Positions 17,901-26,300 of a stretch of 43,495 nt of DNA are shown here, one piece after another. The notes under the pieces are model-generated. The model had not been told where the DNA came from. It did no database searches and saw only the letters and a list, made by a program, of their open reading frames with translations. How positions within the stretch are numbered: position 1 is the first letter of the stretch; every line of letters begins with the position of its first letter. The position numbers and the translations under genes are program-made. Source of the stretch: Candidatus Helarchaeota archaeon (GTDB lineage Archaea; Asgardarchaeota; Lokiarchaeia; Helarchaeales; JABXJV01); contig JABXJV010000206.1 of the NCBI GenBank assembly GCA_013375355.1, forward strand, positions 1-43,495, in the 5' to 3' direction.

Positions 17901-18209
17901 GGTATTCACACCACAGTTCTTTTCAAGATGTCTGAAGTCTATAAACATCCAAATATCAAAGATTATCTATTATCCAAGAAAATTGATTTAGTTATAAATA
18001 TCCCAATGACTGGCTCGATAGATAAATATGTCCAAGTAATGGAAGATGAGTATAACATTCGAAGACAAGCTGTGGAACATAATGTTTTAGTAATTACCAA
18101 CCTTGAATTTGCAAAAGCATTTGTAGAATCATTAGAGAAAGTTAAAGAATTTTCAATTTACTCATTGAATGATCTCATGGATCGACTTAAGTTTAAAGTA
18201 GGTTGGTAA
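14904..18209 (+). CDS. carB: Carbamoyl-phosphate synthase large subunit
   Basis: A 1101-residue protein, close to the usual ~1070. It has the duplicated synthase halves, each opening with a GSG.xRIGQ/RIGS nucleotide loop (near residues 13 and 570). The first half (~1-400) makes carboxyphosphate, ~400-560 is the oligomerisation region, and the second half (~565-950) makes carbamoyl phosphate. A C-terminal MGS-like allosteric domain runs from ~956. The ATP-grasp segments (LRPAYVLGGKGA; VRPSYVLSGAAM) are intact. The product feeds pyrimidine and arginine synthesis. A GGAGG ribosome site precedes the ATG and it is coupled to carA. Since CarA lacks its glutaminase, ammonia may be the nitrogen source. 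Confidence 0.98.
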   Translation: MPKIEGVKKVLVLGSGAIRIGQAGEFDYSGSQCLKAIREEGIETVLVNPNIATIQTDPKLAGKVYLLPVIPEFVIKVIEKERPDGILLAFGGQTALNCGVNLSKMGVFEKYNIKVLGTPVEAIEATEDRELFRQAMFKVNVGIAKSKVTSSIDEAIKIAEGIGYPILLRPAYVLGGKGASVAYNEEDLITKVRRGLTQSMINQVLVEQFLEPQFWKEIEFEVVRDADNNCICTCSMENFDPVGIHTGDSIVVAPVQTLTLEEFETLREASIKIIRSLGIVGECNIQFALHNRTGEFKSIEVNARLSRSSALASKATGYPLAYIAAKLALGYTLPELKNLITLNTMACFEPATDYIVAKVPRWDLQKFKNVSRHVGPQMKSVGEVMSIGRNVEEILQKAVRMLDIGKIGLVCNPEDDEPESLESLKDQLANPTDQRLYKIPKAIKAGLTVDQIHQLSGIDKFFIYKIRHIVEIEKELKRINIILIEPEKLRKIIKKAKVYGFSDLQIAKCLNTDELTIRRLRKKHNIIPCVKQIDTYGGEWPAKRNYLYLTYAGSYDDVQFETEDKKIIVLGSGCYRIGSSVEFDWGTVQLVWALKNEGIKEVIMINYNPETVSTDYDMSDKLYFEEITFERVLDIYEKENPYGIVVSVGGQVSNNIAPKLASLRDYFRTGKVNVIGTMGRNIDRAEDRSKFSNLLDNIGIKQPQWNALTTIDKAKEFANDVGYPVLVRPSYVLSGAAMRVAYSEDQLEEFLLLAANVSQEYPVVITKYFENARELEVDAVSDGTDTFIGSVVEHVENAGVHSGDASMVIPPQTVPEEIVKTIEDYTQKIAVALNIIGPFNVQYLVKNNTVYVIETNLRSSRSMPYVSKTRGINLMILAAAVMLGKKLKDLGVLEHPYESNIGVKVPMFSFMRLSGADPVLGVEMVSTGEIATYGETFEEALLKSLLAAELDIPRKNGHVLITVGGKELKNQIVPIAKKFQDLGFTIYATEHTAEALTSNGIHTTVLFKMSEVYKHPNIKDYLLSKKIDLVINIPMTGSIDKYVQVMEDEYNIRRQAVEHNVLVITNLEFAKAFVESLEKVKEFSIYSLNDLMDRLKFKVGW

Positions 18210-18215
18210 AAAATC

Positions 18216-18224
18216 TTTTTTTTT
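18216..18224 (+). terminator. T-tract terminator after carB
   Basis: Nine T in a row begin 7 bases after the carB stop, the form expected of an archaeal intrinsic terminator. Confidence 0.55.
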
Positions 18225-18268
18225 ATTAAATGAATTTTAATGTTAAATTCATAATTAATTAAAATTAG

Positions 18269-18288
18269 GATGAAAAATTGGAAACCGA
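18269..18288 (+). repeat. Left arm of a 20-bp perfect inverted repeat
   Basis: GATGAAAAATTGGAAACCGA here is the exact reverse complement of 18543-18562. The arms bound about 254 bases and identity stops sharply on both sides. No target-site duplication is seen outside the arms. Confidence 0.75.
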
Positions 18289-18310
18289 CGTTTTGAGTTT
18301 TAAAAAGGTT

Positions 18311-18553
18311 TTATGTTTGAGGTTTAAAAATATAGCAAAGGATAATTAAATTTTTATATTCTTTTGTTAAAAATTGATTTACGAGGGACTGAATATCTGG
18401 CTGCAAAAAGATATCATTTAATAACATTAACATACTTAAAATTCCAACTTCGGGAGCAAAAGTTGTATTTCTTACAATCCAATTTTCTTTAACTAACTCT
18501 TTTTTTTCTGTATATAGTTCAAATGTTTCTATTTTTTTTTCATCGGTTTCCAA
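18311..18553 (-). CDS. Possible 80-residue protein of unknown function inside an inverted repeat
   Basis: The frame runs from a TTG at 18553, which lies within the right arm of the 20-bp inverted repeat, to a stop at 18311. The peptide is charged at the start (ETDEKKIETFELYTEKK) and hydrophobic-helical at the end (DIQSLVNQFL, NLIILCYIF). Codon use looks like that of neighbours, but no family is recognised. It could be a real small gene, the cargo of a small repeat-bounded element, or a remnant. It occupies most of the 18210-18710 gap. Confidence 0.3.
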   Translation of the reverse strand: METDEKKIETFELYTEKKELVKENWIVRNTTFAPEVGILSMLMLLNDIFLQPDIQSLVNQFLTKEYKNLIILCYIFKPQT

Positions 18554-18562
18554 TTTTTCATC
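18543..18562 (-). repeat. Right arm of a 20-bp perfect inverted repeat
   Basis: This is the exact inverted copy of 18269-18288. It contains the TTG start of the small minus-strand frame. The remaining bases up to 18710 show only AT-rich sequence and no further feature. Confidence 0.75.
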
Positions 18563-18710
18563 TCAGCCAAAGTTATAAGTAATCTTTGACGTCGTACATT
18601 ATAAAGGATAATTCTTTATTATCGTCGAGTAAAATATTGAAAAAATTTGATAATTTTATTTAAATATTTTTCTTTATGAATTTAAAATAATTGTTTCTTA
18701 ACGTGATTTT

Positions 18711-19919
18711 GTGAATAAGACAAAAAATAAACAAAAATTATTAGAAGATTATATCATTACTAATGAAGGTATTCTACAATTAAGCCCGACTTGGGTTCCA
18801 AGGGCATTTCTTAGCCCAGGAAGGAGATTGAAATTAATAAACACGGATCTTTATGCCCTTGGAAAAGAACGTGGAGGAATTACCGAAAGGTGGCTAGCAT
18901 CAACGACAAATGCCGATAATGGTCCGGGGACACCCGAAGATGAGGGATTAAGTTATATTATTATTGATCCAAAAATGCAAAAAAGTAAAATTCTTTTAAA
19001 AGAGGCAATTGATCTTATAGGGGACGAAATTCTTGGAAAAAAAATCATGGTAAAACATAAGGGTTGGATGGTTTTAACCAAATTTTTTGATAATATGGAT
19101 CCAATTCCATTCCATATTCATCAAGATGATATCCAAGCCAAGGAAGTTAATCGTCTTGGGAAGCCCGAAGCATATTATTTTCCTGAACAATTGAACTTCA
19201 CTCAAAATAACTTTCCATATACATTTTTTGGACTTATTCCAGGAACTACCAAAAAAGATATTCAAAAATGTTTAATGAGATGGGATCAAGGAGACAATGG
19301 CATTTTAAATTTTTCAAAAGCATACCATCTAGAACCAGGGACCGGGTGGTCAATTCCCCCAAGGATCCTACATGGACCTGGAACATTGGTGACTTATGAA
19401 ATACAAAAAGCTAGTGATGTCTTTGCAATGTTTCAATCCCTCGTCGGAGGAAATTCCATCAATTGGGATCTTGTGATAAAAGATGTTCCACAAGATAAAT
19501 ATGAAAATTTAGAGTATATCGTAGATTTAATCGATTGGGAAGCAAATTTAGACCCAAATTTTAAAGAGCACCATTTCTGTGCTCCAAAACCCGTGAATAA
19601 AATTGAAGATATGAATGCTGCTGGTTATGAAGAACATTGGGTAATTTATGGAATGGAGGAGTTTTCCGGTAAAAGGCATACAATATTTCCAGGTCAAAGC
19701 ATTGTAATTAAAGAAAATGCCGCTTATGGACTAATTGCAATTCAAGGATACGGCACAATCGATAAATTGCCATTAGAGACTCCAACACAAATAAGATATG
19801 GGGAAATTACAAATGATGAATATTTTATTACATATGAAAAAGCTAAAGCTGGTGTGACATTTACAAATCTAAGTAAGTCTGAAAATTTGGTTATTTTAAA
19901 GCATTTTGGTCCTAATTAA
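18711..19919 (+). CDS. Cupin protein related to type I phosphomannose isomerase
   Basis: A 402-residue protein with two cupin-like halves. The first has a metal-binding pattern PFHIHQDD (about residues 133-140), then KPEAYYF with a Glu, and later PPRILHGPG with a His (about 220), the layout of the zinc site in class I mannose-6-phosphate isomerases. The second half (HWVIYGMEEFSGKRHTIFPGQ) looks like a degenerate cupin. Interconversion of mannose-6-phosphate and fructose-6-phosphate is possible, but the family also includes other sugar-binding cupins. The GTG start lacks a clear ribosome site. A small unknown gene follows 49 bases on. Confidence 0.72.
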   Translation: MNKTKNKQKLLEDYIITNEGILQLSPTWVPRAFLSPGRRLKLINTDLYALGKERGGITERWLASTTNADNGPGTPEDEGLSYIIIDPKMQKSKILLKEAIDLIGDEILGKKIMVKHKGWMVLTKFFDNMDPIPFHIHQDDIQAKEVNRLGKPEAYYFPEQLNFTQNNFPYTFFGLIPGTTKKDIQKCLMRWDQGDNGILNFSKAYHLEPGTGWSIPPRILHGPGTLVTYEIQKASDVFAMFQSLVGGNSINWDLVIKDVPQDKYENLEYIVDLIDWEANLDPNFKEHHFCAPKPVNKIEDMNAAGYEEHWVIYGMEEFSGKRHTIFPGQSIVIKENAAYGLIAIQGYGTIDKLPLETPTQIRYGEITNDEYFITYEKAKAGVTFTNLSKSENLVILKHFGPN

Positions 19920-19968
19920 TTAAGATAAAGAAATAATTAGGAATTAGATTAATTGGAGTTCAAAAAAA

Positions 19969-20313
19969 ATGAAAGTAATGCTTAGTACAATTGATTGGGA
20001 ATATCCTGACGAAAAATATATACCAAAGCCAGTCATGTGGGATTTAGAAAATAGAAATGAGTTGTGGGTATTGTATAAAATGATAGCTGATGGAATTGTT
20101 TTGGAGATGAGAATAGAAGGAGAATCGCAAAAAGCATTAGATGTTTTTCGAGATATATTGATGGGAGGTGGAAGTTGCCGAGAAATTACACTGTCTGATG
20201 AACAAATGAACAATTTATGGTTATATAAAGAAGGTGATGATTGTTATATACAAGGTGATTCTGGTTATTTTTTTATGAATCCTAAACCTCAGCCAGATAA
20301 ATTTAAAGAATGA
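19969..20313 (+). CDS. Small soluble protein of unknown function
   Basis: A 114-residue acidic protein, rich in Trp, Tyr and Met (DWEYPDEKYIPKPVMWD; NNLWLYKEGDDCY), with no membrane segment. Mixed strands and helices are suggested, including a helix around KALDVFRDIL. It follows the cupin gene on the same strand and may share its transcript. It converges with the CoA-transferase gene, 25 bases away. I do not recognise the family. Confidence 0.6.
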   Translation: MKVMLSTIDWEYPDEKYIPKPVMWDLENRNELWVLYKMIADGIVLEMRIEGESQKALDVFRDILMGGGSCREITLSDEQMNNLWLYKEGDDCYIQGDSGYFFMNPKPQPDKFKE

Positions 20314-20338
20314 GAATTGAAAAAAACAAGATTTTGAA

Positions 20339-21547
20339 TTAAATTATGCCCTTTTTCTTAAATTCGATAAGTTTTTCTTTATTATATCCTAGAATTCCTT
20401 CATAAATTTCTTCATTATGCTCACCAAGACCTGGGGCTAGCGTCCAGATATCACCTGGAGTTTCAGACAACTTTATGAGAATTCCGGGTATTTTAATTTT
20501 TCTTTTTTCCCCTTTTTTTTCTGGATCATCTACCATAAATTCTCTAACCATTTCTCTGGCAAGTATTTGTGGATGGTTTGAGACTTCCTTATAAGGAACT
20601 ATGGGACCACAAGGAATTTTCGCATTTTCCATTATTTCGACAACTTCAGCTACAGTCTTTGTTTTAGTCCAACTTTCTACGATCTCAAGAATTTCATCGC
20701 CGTATTCTATTCTTTTTATAACATTTCTATATTTACGGACTCGGAGTAAATCTTTTCTATCCATTGCTAGCACTACACGCTTCCACTGTCGATCTGTTAT
20801 CGCTACGATTGCTACATATCCATCTTTACATTTAAAACTGTGATATATTGGGACAGTTATGCGTTCTTGGTCTTCTCTTTGCAGAGAATCTTCTGGTAAT
20901 GCACCACGTATTACAGCTCTAAAGTTAAATGCGTACATGATGTCTTGCATCGAAATATCTACGATTTGTCCTATTCCAGTTTTGTCTCTATAATGTAATG
21001 CGGCAAGAATACCATATGCGGCATGCACACCTGCACCAAGATCTGCTATAAATACAGTAGGTGCTCGATCTTCTCTCTCCAATACACTCATAATGCCTCC
21101 AGTAGCTTGAGCTATCATATCAAATGCAGTTCGATCCCTTAATGGACCGGTTTGACCAAATCCACTAATTGCACAATAGACTAAACCAGGATTTATTTCT
21201 TTAAGCACTGTATAGCCCAGACCCAACTTATCCATATAACCGGGAACATTATTTTCTAAAAGAACATCCACATTTTTTATTAATCCTTTAAAAATTTCTT
21301 TCCCTTCTTTGGTTTTCAGATTTAGTGTTATAGCTTTTTTATTTCTATGAAGCAGGCTCATCATTGGTGCTATTGAAGGTTTGAATAATGTATAAAGTCG
21401 CATAGTTTCACCGATCGGGGGTTCAACTTTCCAGACTTCCGCCCCTAAATCCGCTAATAGACTGGATGCATAAGGACCTGATAAGAATTGTGAGGTATCT
21501 AATATTTTAACGTCTTCTAAACATTTATTTTGTGACAAGTTACTCAT
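20339..21547 (-). CDS. CaiB/BaiF family III CoA-transferase
   Basis: A 402-residue protein with the class III CoA-transferase signature. It opens QFLSGPYASSLLADLGAEVWKVE (20-42) and shows GFGQTGPLRDRTAFDMIAQA, where Asp143 is the expected acyl-carrying residue, then TGGIMS. These enzymes move CoA between carboxylic acids, such as formate/oxalate, crotonobetaine or succinate/benzylsuccinate. The acid cannot be predicted from the sequence. Length matches the family (~390-430). It stands alone, so context gives no substrate. Assignment to the family is firm. Confidence 0.93.
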   Translation of the reverse strand: MSNLSQNKCLEDVKILDTSQFLSGPYASSLLADLGAEVWKVEPPIGETMRLYTLFKPSIAPMMSLLHRNKKAITLNLKTKEGKEIFKGLIKNVDVLLENNVPGYMDKLGLGYTVLKEINPGLVYCAISGFGQTGPLRDRTAFDMIAQATGGIMSVLEREDRAPTVFIADLGAGVHAAYGILAALHYRDKTGIGQIVDISMQDIMYAFNFRAVIRGALPEDSLQREDQERITVPIYHSFKCKDGYVAIVAITDRQWKRVVLAMDRKDLLRVRKYRNVIKRIEYGDEILEIVESWTKTKTVAEVVEIMENAKIPCGPIVPYKEVSNHPQILAREMVREFMVDDPEKKGEKRKIKIPGILIKLSETPGDIWTLAPGLGEHNEEIYEGILGYNKEKLIEFKKKGII

Positions 21548-21684
21548 CCCAGTTTTAAAATTAGATATATTTCAAAATTAAGGTTCGAATATTTAAAAAA
21601 ATATGATAAGATTTAGATAAGAGAATATTGAGATTTTTAATTTTTTCTGAAATTATAATATAAAGTTTCAGTTATATCTGTTAA

Positions 21685-22203
21685 TTAGTATGTTAATATC
21701 CTTATGGTAAAATATAATATACCAAAAGAGAAAAAGAAAGCATATAAGCTTAATCCTAAAAGAATAAAGTTATTATCAGCAAATGGGGGAATTGTGAGGA
21801 TAAAAATTAAAAAAAATATGGTAAAAATACAAACAAGAGGTATAAAATGGAGTAGATGGTGATTTTTATGACAGTTTTTACATAATATTGTTTTTCCGTA
21901 AAAATATGATCTTAACTTAATTTTTTCTAGTGTAACTCCACAATAATCACATAACCAATCATTTTGATGCTTTTGGTAGCAATTTTCTGCTTTATTACTA
22001 AGATTTTTTGTAACTAATGCAAGAACTAAATTACTTATTCCTATAAGTAGTTGGAAATGATATATTAACAAAGAATGTAAAATATCCCAAAATAATATGA
22101 AATTAAATAATGATAGGATAATCCAAAAAATACCTAGGATAAACCATACTATATACAATCTTAGATGAAATTTTCGTTTGTAAGTTGACAATCTAAAACT
22201 CAC
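21685..22203 (-). CDS. Four-TM membrane protein with a cytosolic zinc ribbon
   Basis: A 172-residue protein with two hydrophobic segments on each side of a central zinc-ribbon-like loop: CDYCG ... CKNCHKNHH (about residues 83-112). The loop has two CxxC pairs plus nearby His. It is the last gene of the minus-strand cluster after the AAA ATPase, 27 bases away, so it may anchor that machine to the membrane. No family is recognised, and the link is from position only. Confidence 0.62.
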   Translation of the reverse strand: MSFRLSTYKRKFHLRLYIVWFILGIFWIILSLFNFILFWDILHSLLIYHFQLLIGISNLVLALVTKNLSNKAENCYQKHQNDWLCDYCGVTLEKIKLRSYFYGKTILCKNCHKNHHLLHFIPLVCIFTIFFLIFILTIPPFADNNFILLGLSLYAFFFSFGILYFTIRILTY

Positions 22204-22230
22204 TCTTAAAAAAAATCATTAAGAAAAATA

Positions 22231-23367
22231 TTATTTGCTTATCATTTCTTTTAATTCCCATAAATTTTCCACTTGGATTTCATATAATTCCTGTTCAATG
22301 GATTCTTTTAGCATTTTTTTAACTAAACGAGGATTACCTTTGGATCTAAGATGAATTATCCTCAAAATTTTATCATCTAATGGATATAAAGGATCTTGCG
22401 GTGGTTTTAGTTTATTTTTTTTCCAAAATTCCCCCATTGATTTTTTATAGAAATTTTGAACATTTTTTTCTGTAAAATTATTTAAACTTTTAATATTTTT
22501 GAAATCTTTTTTCAATACGGTCTCAAATAAATTCTTAAAATAACTCCAACTACCTGTCAAGGATGTTAGGATTATTAAAACCGAATTCAAATTCTTATAT
22601 AAACTATTAATTAATTCAGCAAGTTCTCTTTCTTTCTCCAATAATTGATAGTATTCAATATCATCAAAAAATAGAATTAAAGGTTTTCCGATATAAGTTG
22701 TAATTATTTTAAAAATTTCTTCATATTCCTTTTCTGTAAAATCATTTGATTTTATACCCAGCTTTTTTAGTTCTTTAGCAGTAAGTGATTCTTTTTTTAA
22801 CCATTTTAGTGCTATTTCTCTTTCGAATGTAGTTCCAGAACCTAAATAAATAAATACTTTAATCAAACTTTGTTCAAAATCTGAAATGTCTTTGCCAATT
22901 TTCTGAAAAATTTGTTTTATTATAGTTCTTGGCGATTTTTTAATTTTTATAAGTCCGAGTAAATCTAAATTAATTGTCTTTCCTCCAGTAATGTTGATAA
23001 TTTCTGAAGCTATCGATTTAAGTGATTGTTCTCCTAAATCTGTTAGGATGTTTAAACATAATTCAAAATAAATATCAACAATTTTTGTATCTTGGGGTGA
23101 AATGTATGTTATATGAAAATTTGGAGCTTTTAAATTAATGGAATTACTCAAAACCCAAAAAAAGTGGGTCTTTCCCAAACCAGTATCTCCAACTATTGCT
23201 ACTATATGATTTTCGTTTTGATTTTTCATATTTTTAATTAAATCAGCAATTTCCTTATCTAAAGAATTTCTCACATCAGGTATATCGAATAATTCCCGTT
23301 TAAACCTTTTAGAAACGAATAAATCAAATGGTGTTTTTTCAGATAATAACTCCAAATATTTTTCCAT
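22231..23367 (-). CDS. AAA/STAND-type P-loop ATPase
   Basis: A 378-residue protein with Walker A GDTGLGKTH (60-68), Walker B ILFFDDIEYY (about 229-238) and a sensor-like strand VLIILTSLTGS (about 265-275). Near the C-terminus, SKGNPRLVKKML looks like the sensor-2/lid helix of Orc/Cdc6-like and STAND ATPases. Such enzymes couple ATP turnover to remodelling or loading of a partner. The gene follows the 1288-residue coiled-coil gene by 33 bases, so that protein is the likely partner. Its opening residues (LSEKTPFDLFVSKRFKREL) could be a docking segment. Confidence 0.82.
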   Translation of the reverse strand: MEKYLELLSEKTPFDLFVSKRFKRELFDIPDVRNSLDKEIADLIKNMKNQNENHIVAIVGDTGLGKTHFFWVLSNSINLKAPNFHITYISPQDTKIVDIYFELCLNILTDLGEQSLKSIASEIINITGGKTINLDLLGLIKIKKSPRTIIKQIFQKIGKDISDFEQSLIKVFIYLGSGTTFEREIALKWLKKESLTAKELKKLGIKSNDFTEKEYEEIFKIITTYIGKPLILFFDDIEYYQLLEKERELAELINSLYKNLNSVLIILTSLTGSWSYFKNLFETVLKKDFKNIKSLNNFTEKNVQNFYKKSMGEFWKKNKLKPPQDPLYPLDDKILRIIHLRSKGNPRLVKKMLKESIEQELYEIQVENLWELKEMISK

Positions 23368-23399
23368 TCTTGTTACCTATTCAATTCAATTTTATACAA

Positions 23400-26300
23400 T
23401 TACATAAATAAGCCTAGAAAAATAATCAAACCCTCTCTAATTTCTTCTGGATTCCAAGATTTTAAAATGTCTTCAAATTTATATTTAAGACGGGTTAATT
23501 TATAGTTAGTTTCATTGATTTTTAAAAAGTCATCTATTTCCTGTTGAGAATTTTTAAGATATTTATTTATCTGTATGTAATAATCTTCTAGAATTTTATT
23601 TAAGGATTCAATATCCTCTTTTTTCTTTAATTTATACGCTTCATTCTCAAATTTATACAAATTTTCTTGGAATTTTAATTGATGATCCTCTATTTTAGTC
23701 TTTAGAATCACCTTTAAATTTTGAATTATTCTACTTTTAATTTTTTGAATTTTCTGCGAGTTGAGAATTCTTAAATTCGATTTTAATTTTTTAACCGAAG
23801 AATGATATTTATTTCTTAAACCAATTATATAATTACTAAAGTTTTCGATATTTTTAGATTGATTTTTTATAAATTCATCAGATTTTATGTTGAAATTATT
23901 AATCAATTGATTAAATTTATCAATTTCTGCATTATATAGCTCAAACGTCTTTAATTCTTCAAAAGCATTAAAATTTGAAATTTCATCAAATTTTTTGTGT
24001 ATCTTAAAGAATTCTATCTTGATGGTATCGTCATAATCTGCTCTAATATCTAAGATATTTTGGACGTAACTTAGATTTTCCTTTGATTTCTTTATTATTT
24101 CTTCTAAATTCTTTAAAATAACTTTGTTATAGTCATTTTTCATTTGAATTGAAAAATTCTTTTGTAATTCCATTTCACTGTTTATTATTTTTTCGGAAAA
24201 TTTTTCTAATTTACTTTTAATTTCTTCCTCATTTTCTGAAATCTTTTTTCGATCACTAATATATTTGAAGAAGCGAATTATTTGTTCATTTGATTCCTTA
24301 AATTCTTGAGAACACTGAAGGACAAAATCCTCAAATCTCAATTGTGCTTGATTTTCTTCAGTTAAAGGTATTACTTCCGATTTCTCAATAAAATTAACTT
24401 CAATCTTGAAATTTTCTTCTAATTTTTTTAACCTTTTACGGATAATATTTTGGTCTAAACCTATAATTTCTGAAAGTTTTGATAGATTTACTCGCCCACC
24501 AGTCCTTGGAGTTGATAATTGAAACAAAATTCGAACTAATAGAATATCTAAAATATCATTTTCTTTCTTTCTTAAACCATCATCGATAGAATCGTAAAAA
24601 TTTTCCCATTTTCTCAGCGGAATTAAACTTAATTCCCCAAACCTAGAGAATTTTTCAGAATTTTCTCTATATATTCCTGTAATTTGTTCATTTTTTTGAA
24701 AAATAGTTTGTTTTATAAGAGATAGCTGATTATTTAAAAGCTCACGATAACTAATATTTATTTTTTTCCAATTAAAACTTTGTATTTTATCAAGATCATT
24801 TATTTTTATCATAAAATTTTGTATTTGAGCTTCAATATTTTCTTCAAATTCATTTTTTTTCTGAATCTCAAGCTTATCAATTATTTTTTTTCCAATTTTT
24901 TCTCTTAAAGATTGAACTTTCTTTCCAAATTGTTTAATTTTATCTGCCCAAATAATTGGAATGTCTTGAACTACTAAATCAAAATCCTCAAGGATCTTAT
25001 TGGTATCTCTAATAAAATTTGAAATATATTTATCTGATTTATTAATGGAATTAATAATTTTTACAGTTCCTGAATAGATTTTCCCATGATTTTCTAAATT
25101 ATTTATAGATTTTAATTGTGAATTGATTGAAATTTCCATTTCTTTAATATGATTAATCAATTCTTCATGTTTATGTATTTTAGACTTGAATTCTGTAATT
25201 TTTTTAAAAGAATCGTTTCTTTTTTGACTCCACTGATTTTCTAACCAATTCTCAAATGGTTGTAATTTCTTCTTTATAGCGGTACTGACAATTCTTTTAC
25301 GAAGTTGGGGATCATCAGAAATAATGACATTTTTAAATAATTTCGTTTTTTTAGTAATACTTGCCAATTCTTTACTCTTTTTTTGAATATATTGTGTAAT
25401 TTCTTTGAAATCTTCATCCATTTTATCAAGATAATCTAAAAATTCTTGAGATTTAAGAGATAATTCATTTCTGCTGCAAGTTTTATAAAAAATCGCTATA
25501 AATACTTCAATTTTATTTCTAAATTTGGTAATATTTTCATTTACAAAATTTACAAACGATTCTAACTCATTATAAGCGGTTACAATTTTCATTCTTGAAG
25601 AAATCTTTGTGGATAAGTCATTATGTGTATCTTGTAATGCCTTAAGTGTGGATGTTGAGATATTTTTCCATTTTTGATAGAGATTTGTAATATCTGATTT
25701 AAAATATTTCATGCTTGAAACTTTATCAGCAATATCTTCATCATTTGATTTTATTATGATTAAATAATCATTAAAAAGTCTATCAATTTTAAAATTTGCG
25801 ATTTCGACTTCATCGATATCCAATAAATATTCTATACTTTCTTTGAAATCAATCGGATATTTCTGGAGATTATTTAAAGCTTCATTAATTTGTTCTTGAA
25901 CTAAGTTTAAACTTTCCATTTCAACTAATACTTCGTCAGACGGAAGGAGATCTTTTCTAACTAAAATGAATTCGGGTAGATAACTAATTTCAAGAATATG
26001 GGCGTCTTTTATAAGTTGAGATGGTTCTATATTGCCATAAATCAATTTTGAATCTATTAAATCATATATTACTCGAATAATTTGTTCTTCATTTACATTA
26101 AGAGAATTAGCAAACTCCAGTAGGTCAATTTTTTTCTGGTTTGCTTCATACACTGATTTTAAAACATTTTTGCCAATTTTCTGATCTAAAGCTTTTAAAT
26201 TTTGAACATATTTACTGAAAACAGATTCAAATTTTAATAATTTAATATTTAACCATTTATATTTAGAATTTAACATACCTAAAATTTCGGCAACTCGTCC

